From positions 17,640,001-17,704,000 of the forward strand of contig JARDYH010000005.1 of the NCBI GenBank assembly GCA_029215795.1: a DNA stretch of 64,000 nt. Reading direction: 5' to 3'. Position 1 is the first letter of the stretch; each line of letters opens with the position of its first letter. The stretch comes from Anniella stebbinsi. Taxonomy: Eukaryota; Chordata; Lepidosauria; Squamata; Anniellidae. Under the pieces are notes generated by a model that was given only the letters and a program-made list of their open reading frames with translations, did no database searches and was not told the DNA's origin. Positions 31,705-42,975 of this stretch are shown here, piece after piece. The translations under genes were made by a program, and so were the position numbers.

Positions 31705-32518
31705 GTGTGCTTAAGAATCTAAGAAGCGCCCTGCTGACTCAAGCCAAAGGCCTAGCGTCCTGTTTCCCATATTGGCCAAACAGATTCCTCTGGGAAGCCC
31801 ACAATAGCTTTCTACCTTTGTTGCAACTGGTATTGTGAGGTGTATTTCCTCAAAAAGCTGCAGGTAGTGTGATATAGCCTTGGGGTCTCCATCATGGCAT
31901 ACCAGTGTACCTGTGAACACCTTTCTTGGTGCCTTCCAGGCTCCTCCTGATTTTTACTTTATTTCTTAAGACTTTTTAATTAAAAACATTATGATGTGGA
32001 TGCTGGCATGTTGCAAAGTGAAGTGCTCCTTTCCAGGGCAATCTTCATTTGGGTTCAAAAGAGCAGTTTTCTGTTTTGATGCACAGACTTCACCTCTGCC
32101 TTGTACTTAGTTTCTTGGGCAAGTTACTTTTCCTGTAGTCTCACCAGGTTGGCTTCTGGGAAATGGGTGTTTTGTGACTGGCAATGCCTACCATAGCAGC
32201 CATTTTATGAATGGGCAACCCCCCCTTGGCAGCCATGTTGTGAGAGCACCCATGACACTTACTCAAAATTCCAAATGTGCTGACCAACTGAAAAGTTGTT
32301 GTTCCCTGATATACCCTTACCCTCCATCAATTTGTCTAACCCCTCTTTAGAAGCCTGAGTGTCCATCATCACATATTATGTCAGTGAATTCCATCTTTTA
32401 ACTTATGCGCTGCATGAAGTACTCCCCTTTGTTTGTCTGGAATCGCCCACCATTCAGCTTCATTGGGTGCCCCCCAAGTTCTAATATTACAAGAGAGAGA
32501 GAGAGAGAGAGAGAGAGC
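31705..32518. mobile_element. CR1-type LINE 3' remnant ending in (GA)n
   Basis: AAGAAGCGCCCTGCTGACTC, CCTCTGGGAAGCCCACAA, then ATCAATTTGTCTAACCCCTC, CAGTGAATTCCATC, TATGCGCTGCATGAAGTA and TTCAGCTTCATTGGGTGCC follow the known order of this sauropsid repeat. It ends in a GA tract (32491-32518). The middle (about 31850-32280) is diverged or foreign. Confidence 0.6.
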
Positions 32519-33049
32519 AAGATGTCCTTCTATCCACTTTCACCCTGCCAGATGTAATTTTATTATTGCTTGTCTGTGAGCCGGATAAACACAATCACGG
32601 AAACAAACAGCCCTGTTATACAGGCACACATACAGTGCATACCTTCCTTAGCTGCAGAGTCCAGACCAATTCCTGGAGACGGACTGTCGTGCCCTTGGCA
32701 GAATCGCAGGAAACACCTTGTTCCCTGGAAAGCAGCTGAGGCCGTGCCGGCACAGGGGCCTCTTCCTTTTACTGCATTGTTTGCAACATAGCAACTTGAG
32801 TTTCCTTTTCCGCTTTGGATCTGTGGACTGAGTGATGCAAGCATGGGTGGGGAGGGGGAGAACCCTATAGATGAAAGGGCTTCTAAGAATGAAGGCAGTA
32901 ATCCTATGCACAGTTACCTGGGAGGAAGCCCCATTGAATATGTGGAGGTGTGGGGAGACCTCTCCAACTAAATAGTGGATTGGGTTGCAAGTTTCATTGG
33001 AAAAGCAATGAGGCTTGTTTCATTCGTTTCAGTAGAACATGTAGCAGCT
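32519..33049. other. Unassigned stretch with a family I fragment
   Basis: AGTAATCCTATGCACAG with TTACCTGGGAGGAAGCC (32890-32935) is one arm of family I. Nothing else recognised. Confidence 0.4.
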
Positions 33050-33513
33050 TAGGGTGACCAGATAAAATCCAGGTCAGGGCTCCTGTAACTTTAACAGCTG
33101 TAGAGAAAGGGGAATTTTAGCCAGTGTCATTTGTATGCAATCAGTTCCTGGTGAAATTCCCTCTTCATCACAACAGTTAAAGTTGCAGGGGCCTTGTCTT
33201 CTTTTGTATATGGTCACTCTAGTATAGTGCCTGCAACTTTAACTGTTGTGATGAAGAGGGAATTTCACCAGGAATTAATTGCATACAAATGACACTGGCT
33301 GAAATTCCCTTTTCTCGACAACTGTTAAAGTTACATGGGCCCTGACCTGGATTTTATCTGGTCACCCTAAGCTAGAGTAGCTTTAACTGTTGTTATGAAG
33401 AGGGACTTTCACCAGGTGCTGCATGCATACAAATGACATCTGCTGAAATTCCCTTTTCTACACAACTGTTAAAAATACAAGAGCCCTGTCCTCCTTTTCA
33501 TATGGTCACACTA
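33050..33513. mobile_element. M1 copy 6 followed by an extra M1 half
   Basis: A complete copy (33050-33369, ends TAGGGTGACCAG and CTGGTCACCCTA) is followed at once by the right half of a second copy (33371-33513, from GCTAGAGTAGCTTTAACTG to ATATGGTCACACTA). The half has the GCTGCATGCATAC subtype signature, so it is not a simple duplication of the first. Confidence 0.8.
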
Positions 33514-34997
33514 TGCAAAGGGGTTGGTGGCCTAACCATGGTTTAGCTTGTTGTTTGAACAGGGCCTTAGTAACCAATTAGGGATGCTAGTGGTTGTATA
33601 CTTTGTATCGGTCATGTACACTTGGCCTTCTGCAGTTTCTGTCCTACTGTAGACAAGGTCATTTATGTAGTGTTTCATTGCCTCTGTTTACCATCTATAA
33701 AGTGGGAATAACAATTTGTAAAGTGGGAATGGTTAACATTACTCAATTATTGTGAGAGCTAAGACAAGTTTTTTTTAAAAAAAACGCTTTGTAAATGAAA
33801 GGTGCAGGCATCCAGCCCAAATAAAGCACTTTTAAGTCTCATTGGTTTCAGTGGGAGGGATTGAAGCACATGTCTCATGCTACCATTGAAACCAAAAAGA
33901 TTAAACAGTGCTTAGCTAAGGCTGGATTGTGCTCTGAAAGTGCAAATAATTCACAGCTATGCTTAAGGAATGACAGGAACCTTCCAGTTCATTGGATAAC
34001 CAGTGAAAATAATCAAAATGAGAACTGGAAGCAATCAGTTGGATAACCCATGAAAATGCAACTCAGGCCAGAACTATTTAAAGGGGGGGGGGGGAATGTC
34101 ACACATATGCACTAAGCACCAAATGTTAAGTAAGAGCCAGCAGAAGTGATAAGCTTCTGTTTGAACAATTTGTTGTCACAAATGCAAAAGGAAGCTAGCT
34201 GTGAATTTTTCATCACCACCTAACTAACTCTTCCAGCTGGGTCTCTGTTGTGTGTCTGAGACTTTGAAATGCTAATAAATTTGCCTCACAGGAATCCTCC
34301 CCTCCCCCAGCATCTCCCCTCCTTGCTTTTATTATTCTATGGCTGTCTCAATAAGTGTGTGTGAGGTTTTCGAAGCTGACCTACAACTCTGCTTTGCAAC
34401 AAACAAATTGTTCTAAGAAAAGGTATCTAACGAGCATTAAAAAGAAAAGAACCCAGTGTACCAAATGGTCTGGTTACTGGATTAAATGAACCAAGAATTC
34501 ATTCCTATAATAACAGCTGCTGGGGCTTAAACTTGTCTGGAACTGTTGGAAGCTTACTTTTGGCAGTGGGACATATTCTTTGTAGTTTTTGCTACAAAAA
34601 AACTAACAAAGCTCTACCCGTGGAAATCATTAGTAAGATTCCTCCTTGTAAACGGAAAGGGCACTCTGAATATTCTCAGACACACTGTTGTTACTTCAAT
34701 ATTTTAGCCCAAGCTTTGAAAATGAGATCCAGGGCTATGCACTTACTTAATTCTGACTGATATTTAAGCGCTGGCTGGGAACATTACACCAGCTCTACCT
34801 TTCCCAAAGGAGTGACAAAAGACATTGTTTATTTCAGTGAACACATGAAAAAATCCCATTAACCAGTGGGGATTAAATTCTAAATTAGTCCAGTAAAATA
34901 AATGAGATAAACTCCCTCTGTCATGAACATGTTTAGTGATCCCCACTCAGTTCAGTGGGCCTTATAGGCTTGGGTACGCAATGTAATTATGTGTCCC
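33514..34997. other. Unassigned, largely repeat-free stretch
   Basis: No transposon recognised over nearly 1.5 kb apart from a G run at 34083-34094. Its AT-rich, non-repetitive look makes it one of the better places to look for conserved non-coding sequence. Confidence 0.4.
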
Positions 34998-35172
34998 TTA
35001 GGATAGGGACAGAGCACATACTTTGCATGCAGAAGGTCCCATATTCAGTTCCCAGCATCTCCAGGTAGAGATGAGAAACACCTGTCTAAGACCTTGGAGA
35101 ACCATTACTGCAAGTCAGTGATAACAACAGTGAGCTAGATGTACTAAAGGCAGCTTTCTGTGTTCCTGTCCT
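34998..35172 (+). mobile_element. tRNA-derived SINE (second type)
   Basis: TTTGCATGCAGAAGGTCCC, TTCAGTTCCCAGCATCTCC, AGGTAGAGATG, CCTTGGAGAACC and GAGCTAGATGTAC follow the order of the 42590 copy. Box A is degraded. Confidence 0.65.
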
Positions 35173-35199
35173 ATGCATGTCAGATCTCTTTGGAAACTA

Positions 35200-35700
35200 C
35201 TCAGCTTTTGAGAGCCTTCTTGCAGTCCCCCCACCCCTTGACAGATGTTGAGTTGATGGGAATGAGAAGGCCTTTTTCGATTGTGGCCAGAGAGATGTGT
35301 TTGGCTAGGCTGACCATATGAAAAGGAGGACAGGGCTCATGTAATTTTAACAGTGGTAGAGAAAAGGGAATTTCAGCCAGTGTCATTTGTAAGCAATTGG
35401 TCCCTGGTGAAATTCCCTCTTCATCACAACAGTTGAAGTTGCATGCACTATACTAGAGTGACCCTGCAACTTTAACTGTTGTGATGAAGAGGGAATTTCA
35501 ACAGGAACTAACTGCATACAAATGACACTGACTGGCTGAAATTTCCTTTTCTCTACAACTGTTAAGGTTACATGAGCCCTGTCCTCCTTTTCATATGTCA
35601 GCCTATGTTTGGCCCCGTTACTCCCTGCTTTTAAGCGATTACGTAAGTCAGTGTTGTTTCAGAGGGATGTGTGTGTGAGAAGACTTTTGGGATTTGTTTA
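35200..35700 (+). mobile_element. L2-type LINE fragment carrying an M1 insertion
   Basis: GAGAAGGCCTTTTTCG with GTGGCCAGAGAG upstream, and ACTCCCTGCTTTTAAGCG downstream, are parts of one L2-type fragment interrupted at 35306 by M1 copy 7. Confidence 0.5.
35306..35605. mobile_element. M1 palindromic hAT-type MITE, copy 7
   Basis: Perfect duplication TGTTTGGC on both sides; ends TAGGCTGACCATATG and CATATGTCAGCCTA (one base lost). The centre is shortened by about 20 bases. Confidence 0.9.
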
Positions 35701-35730
35701 TTTTGGTTCCATTTATCTCTGTTGCTTCAA

Positions 35731-36284
35731 TGGGGTGGCCACATGTCCTAGTTTACGTAGGCCAGTCCTCTAAGAAGGGAGAGAACATAAGAAGAGCCAT
35801 GCTGGATCAGACCAAGGGTCCAGTGTTCTATTCACACAGTGGCCAACCATCTGCCTGGAGGAAAAACACAAGCAGGAAATGAGTGCAGCAGCACCCTCCG
35901 GCCCATGTTCCCCAGCACCTGGTGTACATAAGCAAACTGCCTCTGATTACCTTGTAGCTAGAGAACAATAGTAAAGAGGGACATGGGTGTTCTAATCTAA
36001 GACTGGAGATTAATTTTAGGAGAGCAGAGAGGGGCCTTGAAGTTGTTCATCAACACTTGGCATCTAGGCAGAAGACCGAGCAGCAGGTGCACAGATCTCC
36101 TGGTCACTGCCTTCCCCTCTATGGTGGGATGTACTGGATTTCTATTTTAACTTATGGTAATTATTTCTAAATTTGCATCTCTCTCTCAGCACATGCAAAT
36201 AGTATGCAAATCTGTGTCCTCTTTCGTCTTGTTTTTTTGGTGATATATTTCCTCTTTATTGGCCATTGGAACGTGGCCATCCTA
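35731..36284. mobile_element. Family B element with a CR1-type insertion
   Basis: Starts GGGGTGGCCACATGTCC and ends ACGTGGCCATCCTA, inverted ends. Inside, about 35775-35955 is a CR1-type block (AACATAAGAAGAGCCATGCT, GACCAAGGGTCCA, CAGTGGCCAACC) absent from other copies. Confidence 0.6.
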
Positions 36285-36610
36285 TGATTTAATCTTCTGC
36301 TCTTTTATTGTATTTTATACTTCTTATTGTGAGGTTTGTTTATTTCGGTTATAAGCCACCTAGTGTGTACTTTGCAGAGAAAAGCAGGGTGTACATTTTG
36401 TTATTTTAATCCACCTAGAGAACATTTGTTATGGGCACGTTAAAATATGATAAAAATAAATAAATGCATCCATGTTAATTCATGAGTAAGTCTTATCCTG
36501 TTCAGTGAGATTTGCTTTGAAGTATAAGAATGATGACCTATGGAAATAAGTCCCTGTATGGCTTACTTCTGAATAAACTTGGCTAGGATGTGGTTGCAAG
36601 CCTTCAGTGG
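36285..36610. mobile_element. L2-type tail followed by family I hairpin
   Basis: 36300-36465 has TTTATTTCGGTTATAAGCCACC and ends in AAATAAATAAATG, an L2-like tail. 36470-36605 carries family I phrases ATGAGTAAGTCTTATC and ACTTCTGAATAAACTTGGCTAGG. Confidence 0.45.
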
Positions 36611-37733
36611 TGTACCCGGGAAGGACTTTGGGGCAGAGGTCCAGGACCTCTCTCACCAGAATGAGCAAGAGGGCCCCCAAACGCTTATCACATTTTGAGG
36701 TAAGCAAAGTAATACACATTGTGATCCCAAGATGGGGTGTCCTGTAAGACCGTTAGGTCCAGAATTGCACCACTGCAGTCTTTTCCTTGTATGTCTCAAT
36801 CAGTATTCCCTTCCCCCAATGGTTTGTGTGGACTTCTCATGGCCTAGGTTTCAAAATACTAGGCCGGTGTTTGGCTGTCAGCATTATTCCCTTAGGAAGT
36901 TTGTATACATTGGTTTCAAAACTATGCTTTGATGACCCCAAATGAGCTGGCAGTTCCTTCCTGATTTGATGATCCAAGGGAATGTGAACATGGATGGAGC
37001 CATAGACAAACTATTTTTTAAAAAAAATTCTAATCCACCCAGATGGAAGCCTGCTCAAGACTTTGTGAGCTTCAGGTTGGCTATGATAAAAATATTACCA
37101 TACTGTGACTTGTGGATTTTTCTAATGGACCAACACAATTTTTAGACTCACAAAGAACTCTTTTAATTCCAGATCAATTATGCTGGGATAACTACCACCT
37201 CCTGGTTTTGTATTCATACATGGAACACCACTCCATGAAGAAAAGGGTAATAATTGAAAGTAAGGGAAATATCCACCCTTTTCTTACTATTTAGTCACCC
37301 TAATTATGAATGCAAGAGGACAACCACAGCACTTTAAAGAGTCAATAATTCTATTTAATTGAAGACTGCATCCAGAGAAACAAGACCTTAAAATTATATC
37401 CTATAAACATATAAGGGTGCATGGCAGGCCATCAGATGTAACTAAACAGTGTTCTGATGTAACTCTGGTACAGCAAAGAGGAGGAGATTGGAACCTTTTG
37501 CTTCTGTTTTTAATTTTCCATGGTTTGTCATGTTTGAATCTAGACAAATGGTGGTTAATCTTGACTATGGTTTACAGAAATAGGCCAGCTTAAAAACCAT
37601 GGTTACAATCCTGGGTTGTTTCCCAAAACCATAGTAAGATTAACTGCAGTTTCAGAGATGGACATAATGATAAACAATGGTTAATTGAAAATAGAAGCAA
37701 AAGCTTTGGTTCTCTTCCTCACAACAATATTGA
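36611..37733. other. Unassigned stretch with inverted ACCATAG motifs
   Basis: 37545-37690 contains several inverted repeats (GGTTAATCTTGACTATGG facing CCATAGTAAGATTAAC), a probable decayed MITE. The rest is unassigned. Confidence 0.4.
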
Positions 37734-37912
37734 TAGGGTGACCAGATAAAATCCAGGTCAGGGCTCCTGTAACTTTAACAGTTGTAGAGAAAAGGGAATT
37801 TCAGCCAGTGTCATTTGTATGCAATTAGTTCCTGGTGAAATTCCCTCTTCATCACAACAGTTAAAGGTGCAGGCACTATACTAGAGTGACCATATACAAA
37901 AGAAGGCAGGGC
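37734..37912. mobile_element. M1 MITE, copy 8, left half only
   Basis: Starts TAGGGTGACCAG and runs through the centre (CACTATACTAGAGTGACC), then breaks off at GGCAGGGCC. The right half is gone. Confidence 0.8.
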
Positions 37913-38329
37913 CATCAGCCTACACTGGGGTCAGCCATCACTTCTTTGACTCAGAATACCAAGTGTTATGTGACACCTGCAACACCTACCAGTTTGAAAC
38001 TGAGCTATACTGCAGATCTACTGGTTACAAGATTTGGCCTAGTTTTTGAACTTTCTGTTATTTCCCCAGGCTGGACAGACAAAGACATTGTCATGATGCA
38101 TGAAAAACAGAAATGTATGCTCATGTTTGGTTGGTAGGCAACTCAATGTGTGAGTGTGATGGAGCCACTAATCCATTTTTATGCAACTATAAGTGTAGGT
38201 TTAGCATATTTGTGATGAGATTAATTGTAACTTTTTTAAAAAAAATGAGGTTAGTGTTTTGATGAGGTAAAAAAAAACATTGACAGAATTTTCTTTAAAA
38301 ACCATTGATCCATGCTGGTTTCCCCTACC
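37913..38329. other. Unassigned non-coding stretch
   Basis: No repeat or gene recognised. Confidence 0.4.
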
Positions 38330-38592
38330 CCTTGTATGAAGACTTCTGGAGAACTCAAATGCTTGCTTAACACAATCTTTGGTAGCCTTTTAGTTGGTCC
38401 TAATAAATTCATTGCCTGTGGATTTTGGATTCTTTTTCTTTCTGGGATTTGGGTATTTTATCAAGCTTGATGAAGAGTTCTGGAGAACTCAAATGCGTGC
38501 ACAATCTTTGGTAGCCATTTAGTTGGTCCTAAAAAATGCATTGCCTAATTGTGGATTTTGGATTTTTCTTTCTTTCTTTCTAGATTTTGGAT
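38330..38592 (+). repeat. Tandem Penelope-like tails, each with a hammerhead-like motif
   Basis: Two units about 133 bases apart share TTCTGGAGAACTCAAATGC, CACAATCTTTGGTAGCC, TTAGTTGGTCCTAA and GTGGATTTTGGAT. Each begins with a GATGA-like box, a stem-loop and an AAA box, as in hammerhead ribozymes. Tandem terminal units and hammerheads are known features of Penelope-like retroelements. The second unit ends in a TTTC tract. Confidence 0.5.
38466..38500 (+). ncRNA. Degenerate hammerhead-ribozyme-like motif
   Basis: TTGATGA (38467-38473, canonical CTGATGA) is followed by a perfect 6-bp stem II (GAGTTC, loop TGGA, GAACTC) and AAATGC where GAAA is expected. At least two core bases are changed, so cleavage is not expected. 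Confidence 0.35.
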
Positions 38593-39440
38593 GTTTTCTT
38601 CATGGACCAGTGCATGGCTATCTTTTTTTTTTATTATTCTAAATCCTTGTGGAACAAAAGGTTTTCTTGCTGTTGCCAGTTGCCCAGACTGTCCATTGTC
38701 GCCCATCAATGCCCAGCGCATGCCAAAGCCCAAAGACGCATGCAGTGATCTGGTGTCTCTTCTGTGCTAATGTAACTGGGATGCTCTGAAACAAGAGATA
38801 CTTCTTTTTTTAACATAATCATCAACAACAATGGGATCTCTGGCACCTCTTGAGAGATTCCTCTTTCCTGATCCTGATCCTCTGCTAGGCCTCTCCAGTC
38901 TTGATGCCCAAATCAAGCTCCCAGGCCCATCTCTCCCCAGTCTACACACATCAAAGACAAATGTCAAGGATTGTGTCTCTGCCACAGCTCCTCGGTCTCT
39001 GGGGCGGAAGGGATGTTGATTTAGCAGCAGCAGTTTGGGGGCAAAAGCCAAGGGGACAGCCTGTGTTTGGCTAATCTACAGGGAAATGGATGGCTGCCCA
39101 GCAGCGTACGCCGCCAGAGTGCTGAAAGAGCCAGGGTGTCGGCAGAAGGAGCCAGCTGCTATGTCCAATGCCAACTTTTCTGTAGAAGCAGCCACATGAG
39201 AGAAAAGCCTTAGCCAAACAAGATGTGCCAAACTAGGGGAGCTCATTGAATACCCCTCCCCTTTTATCCTCCTTCCCCTATCCAGCTCCTTGGCAGTTGC
39301 TTAGCCTTTTCTGAAAAGACTTAACAAGCCTAAAATTTGATTTTAACCCCACACAATTTTAATAGAATCTGCTAGCATGTAGGCTGAATTGTGGGATGTT
39401 TCACACATTATTATATTCCTATACAGAAGGCACATAGCGG
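38593..39440. other. Unassigned non-coding stretch
   Basis: No repeat or gene recognised. Confidence 0.4.
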
Positions 39441-39790
39441 GGCTATTCACACAACACACTAACCCTCACTCAGTGGCTGAGTGTGGGTTGTCGTTGAACC
39501 GTGGGTTGTTTGTTAAACCGTGGGTTAGTGTGTTGTCTGAACCCAGAACATTTTCTTAGGGTGATTTGTTAACCATATAGTGTGGCTTGTTAACCATCCT
39601 GAACAACTCAACAATAAACCATGGGTTCTCAAAGTGGCTTGTTTGAGGGGGGGGAGGGAAAGCCACACTGCATGGTTAGCAAGCCCCCATGCAGAAAATT
39701 TCCTGGGTTCAGACAACACACTAACCCATGATTTAACAACCCACACTCAACCTTTGAGTGTGGGTTAGCATGTTTTGTGAATCCAGACAG
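39441..39790. repeat. Family D-like hairpin pair
   Basis: ATTCACACAACACACTAACCC at the left faces GGGTTAGTGTGTTGTCTGAA near 39525. A second pair lies at about 39700-39786 (TTCAGACAACACACTAACCC and GGGTTAGCATGTTTTGTGAA). The ends resemble family D but with different interiors. Confidence 0.6.
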
Positions 39791-40137
39791 GATTGGTTCC
39801 ACACAGCTTCCCAGGCTACATATGCTCAGTGGTTCAGCTAAGGTTGGAACTTGGGGCCAAAGTCCAGAGCGCTGCAGTCCAGAGAGCCTCCAAATGACCA
39901 GTAGGTGATAAGGCCATCAGGGCAACTGTAGTGAACTCCATCTTATTCCCATAACCTTGATGGGTTTTTTTTTATTTCTGTGAGTTTAAAATGCAAAACT
40001 GCATGTGCTCAGAGTATTCTTGTGTTGTTGTTTTTAAATCAGTTTTGACAACCATTTTTTGTTGTCACATACCAAGAATATAGAAGCAGTTGTAAAACAT
40101 GGACTGGTCGGGGCAGAGGAGAACTGAAATGATAGTA
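39791..40137. other. Unassigned non-coding stretch
   Basis: No repeat or gene recognised. Confidence 0.4.
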
Positions 40138-41810
40138 ATAATAATAATAAATTTTATTACGGTCAACAAGACCAGCAAGTATAAAATATCATAATATAAA
40201 AACATATTTACACATTAAATTTTCAATTAACCCTCCTGATAATATAAAAACATTTAATAAGTGAATACATAGACAAGTCATCAACCCATAGGGAAATGGT
40301 AACTCGTATATTATAACTGTGTTACATGTATACAGTATCATTTGGTTATAACTATAGAATAATGCATGTTAGTTGTTCATTCTTTCATGTTTACCAGTCA
40401 CCTCCCTGCGACGGGAGATGGCTGCTACACAAAATCTGGCCACTTTTAGTGTGACTGGATCATCTAAGTCAGACAATAAATATTCTGCATAAAATTTGTC
40501 CGGCTTGCCTGGGAGTTTTACTATAAGCGGGGCAATAAGAAGAGATCTAAGATCTTTATATATATCGCAGTGTAGTAGAACATGACCTACTGTTTCAATT
40601 GCCCCCTTCCCACATGGGCATACCCGTTCTCTGTGAGGAATTTTTTGGAATCTGCCCTCCAACAGAGCGGATGGCAAAACATTGAATTTGGCCAAAGTTA
40701 GGGTGACCATCCGCCCGGATTTGTCCGGACATGCCCGGGAAATGGGGAGCAAATCTGCATCCGGGCGGAAAAACTGTTTTGGGGGGCCAAATCTGGAAAT
40801 TTAGCCCCCCAAAAGGGTGACCAGATGGACCTGGGGCGATCCGGGCCAACCAGGGGGTGGCGGGGGGTCACGCAACAGTGCGCTACTGAGGGACAGGCCG
40901 TGAAGCCTGTTTCTCAGTAGATTCCGAGCACCGGAGGGAAGCGGATGCCCCAGCCGGTAAGGAGTGCGGGGGCGGGCGATGCGGAGGCGGGTGGCGTGGG
41001 GGGGTGGCGTGGCGCGGGTGGGGGGGCGGCATGGCATGGCGTGGGGGGGCGGCGCGGGGGGGGGCGGCACGGCGGGGGGGGCGGCGCGGGGGGGCGGTGC
41101 GGGGGGGCAGCGTGGGGCGGGGCAGGGGGGTTGTTTTGGGTGGGTGGGGTGGCGGGGGGGTCCAGGATTTTGATCCTCAAAATCTGGTCACCCTAGCCAA
41201 AGTAAAAGCTCTTCTAAGTTTTGGAGAGGTCAGGGCCACTAAGTGTTTAGCAGGTATGAGTGGTCTACTATTTTCTCTGATAGCCAGATACAGTATTATT
41301 TGGCTTAAGTGATTTTGGAAATCGACATCTTGGATTCGCTGTGCTATCTTGGCTTTTGCCTTTTCATAGCCTAGGCTCTGAACAGAAGACATCGAAAAAC
41401 TCAAGGTTTGACGCTTCCTATATAATAGTTTTTTCCGCTTTGAATGGAAAGTGTCCAACAAAATTAATGAAGCCAATGCCACAGGCATGAACAACATTTT
41501 CAACCAGCAATGCATCTTACGTATCCATATACGTGCGTCTATTGTAATCAAGCCCGTCTCTAACCTTAAAACTGCATTTGGGATGCAGCTTGGGCTGAAA
41601 TGACAGTCGTGTGTATCACAACTGAAGGATTACACATGATCATCTCAAGGAGGTCGCCATAAAACGGCCCCCTTTAGGGCTGTTCCAGGTCCAAAATTGC
41701 CTAGCGGCATCAGTGCATATGCTAAGTGTACTACATACAACTGAAAACTTGATGTAGAATTATCATACCAGACTATCTTCAGTTCATTCCTACACCAAAT
41801 TCCCATCCAT
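40138..41810 (-). pseudogene. Non-LTR retrotransposon C-terminal part, split by an hAT-type MITE
   Basis: On the minus strand, 41177-41551 encodes GLITIDARIWIRKMHCWLK-like sequence ending SPKLRRAFTLA. 40369-40690 continues with AKFNVLPSALLEGRFQ and a Cys/His knuckle (RVCPCGKGAIETVGHVLLHC, pattern C-x-C-x9-H-x4-C), then LLSDLDDPVTLKVARFC. The two pieces belong together and are separated only by the MITE at 40699-41195 with its duplicated octamer. The 3' end is AT-rich and finishes in an AAT repeat (40138-40150). The clade is undetermined. Upstream, to about 41810, similar but broken sequence continues. Apart from the insertion, long parts of the frame are open, so the LINE copy was fairly young when it was hit. 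Confidence 0.65.
40699..41195. mobile_element. GC-rich hAT-type MITE inserted in a LINE
   Basis: Starts TAGGGTGACCATCC, ends ATCTGGTCACCCTA, with a perfect 8-base duplication GCCAAAGT (40691-40698 and 41196-41203). A second start-like AAGGGTGACCAGATGG at about 40814 suggests an inner element nested at the left end. The right two thirds is G-rich with CGGGGGGG-type runs. Confidence 0.88.
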
Positions 41811-42481
41811 GCAAGAATTTGGTAATGGTTTAGACAACCACCATCTCAGCAGGTAGGAAAACCATTCCTGGATTGTACTACTTCAGGCTTTAAGTGGTGG
41901 TGAGATGCCATGATTTAATGAATGTTCGTTTCCCCCATGCAACGAATTCCCTGCTCCGCGAGTGCTCCATGTCAGAGAGAAGAAGTCAAGCCCAGCTTTC
42001 TTCCTAACCCGCTGGTTTTTGGAGGTGGGGTGGGATGGCTGGGAGAGGCATTAAATCATACCATTCCCCCCCACACACACACATACACACACACCTACTG
42101 TCTGAAGTGGTTCAGTCCAGAATAAATTTACCACTTGATGAACTGTTTTCAGAGAAACGGGTTCCCACCTGGAATATGCGATGTCATAATAATGGATTTT
42201 GTGTGTGTGTGTGTGTGTGCAAAATCCCAGAGGGCTGGCCGTAGCATTGGGCAGAATCGGGCAGCTGCCAGTGGGCGCTGCGTGGCAGGAAGCATCAGTG
42301 AGTTCTCGAAGGGCAGGGCCACACCTTGCCCTGTAATCCCTCAGCAGCGCTATCATGCTGCCAGTGTTGAAGTAAGATTCAATTGCCAGTCTGGCAGATT
42401 CTGTACGTGGAATGGGGGTGAAAAGGGTATGTAGAATTCTGAATGTCGAATGGTGAGGTTGCCATCTTGTGCTTTGCCTCA
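41811..42481. other. Unassigned stretch with (CA)n and (GT)n tracts
   Basis: CA tract at about 42072-42094 and GT tract at 42200-42219. The 164-codon minus-strand frame 42051-42545 crosses both and is not credible as a gene. Confidence 0.5.
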
Positions 42482-42975
42482 GGCAAGTATGGCCATGTGT
42501 CCTCCCTCTTACAGACAACAGTCCTCTATTTGAAGGATTATCCATTCCGAGTCTGGTTTAAAAGATAAGCATAAGAAGGGTGAGCAGAGAGAGGCCTTGG
42601 CTTAGTGGTAGAGCAACTATTTTGCATGCAGAAGGTCCCAGGTTCAATCCCCGGCATCTCCAGGTAGGGCTGGAAAAAATCCTGCCAGAAACTTTGGAGA
42701 GCTGCTGCCAATTAGTCAGATGGTCCCATGTTCTGACTCAGTAAAAGGAAACTTTGAAATTTCCCTTCAACACATAGCGTCTAGACAGCAAGCACACAGG
42801 GTACAGTCTTTCCTACTATGGTGAAATGTACTGTATTCCTATTTAAATAAATCATTGTAATTCTGTCCAAATTTGCATCTATATATGTCAACTAGTGTGT
42901 GCAAGTGTGTGTCCTCTTTCATTCTCTTTTTGGTGATGCATCCTCTCTTATGGGATGCATCAGCAGTCACCCTAC
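42482..42975. mobile_element. Family B element with a SINE insertion
   Basis: TATGGCCATGTGTCCTCCC at the left, GATGCATCAGCAGTCACCCTA at the right. The interior carries the tRNA-derived SINE at 42590-42755. Confidence 0.55.
42590..42755 (+). mobile_element. tRNA-derived SINE (second type), best copy
   Basis: CTTAGTGGTAGAGCA is a near-perfect box A and GGTTCAATCCC a perfect box B, 40-odd bases apart. They are followed by GGCATCTCCAGGTAGGGC, TTTGGAGAGCTGC and GTTCTGACTCAGTA. The head may still be transcribed by polymerase III. It is a SINE, not a tRNA gene, because the 3' acceptor half is missing. Confidence 0.8.

Noticed and set aside
40914..41312. Gly- and Pro-rich frames on both strands
   Set aside because: They come from the G-rich interior of an hAT-type MITE and have no codon-like composition.
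42051..42545. 164-codon minus-strand open frame
   Set aside because: Runs through CA and GT tracts and into a family B repeat; not a credible gene.
42590..42755. Functional tRNA gene
   Set aside because: Box A and box B are good, but the 3' half does not fold back on the head, and the sequence continues into a SINE body shared with other copies.
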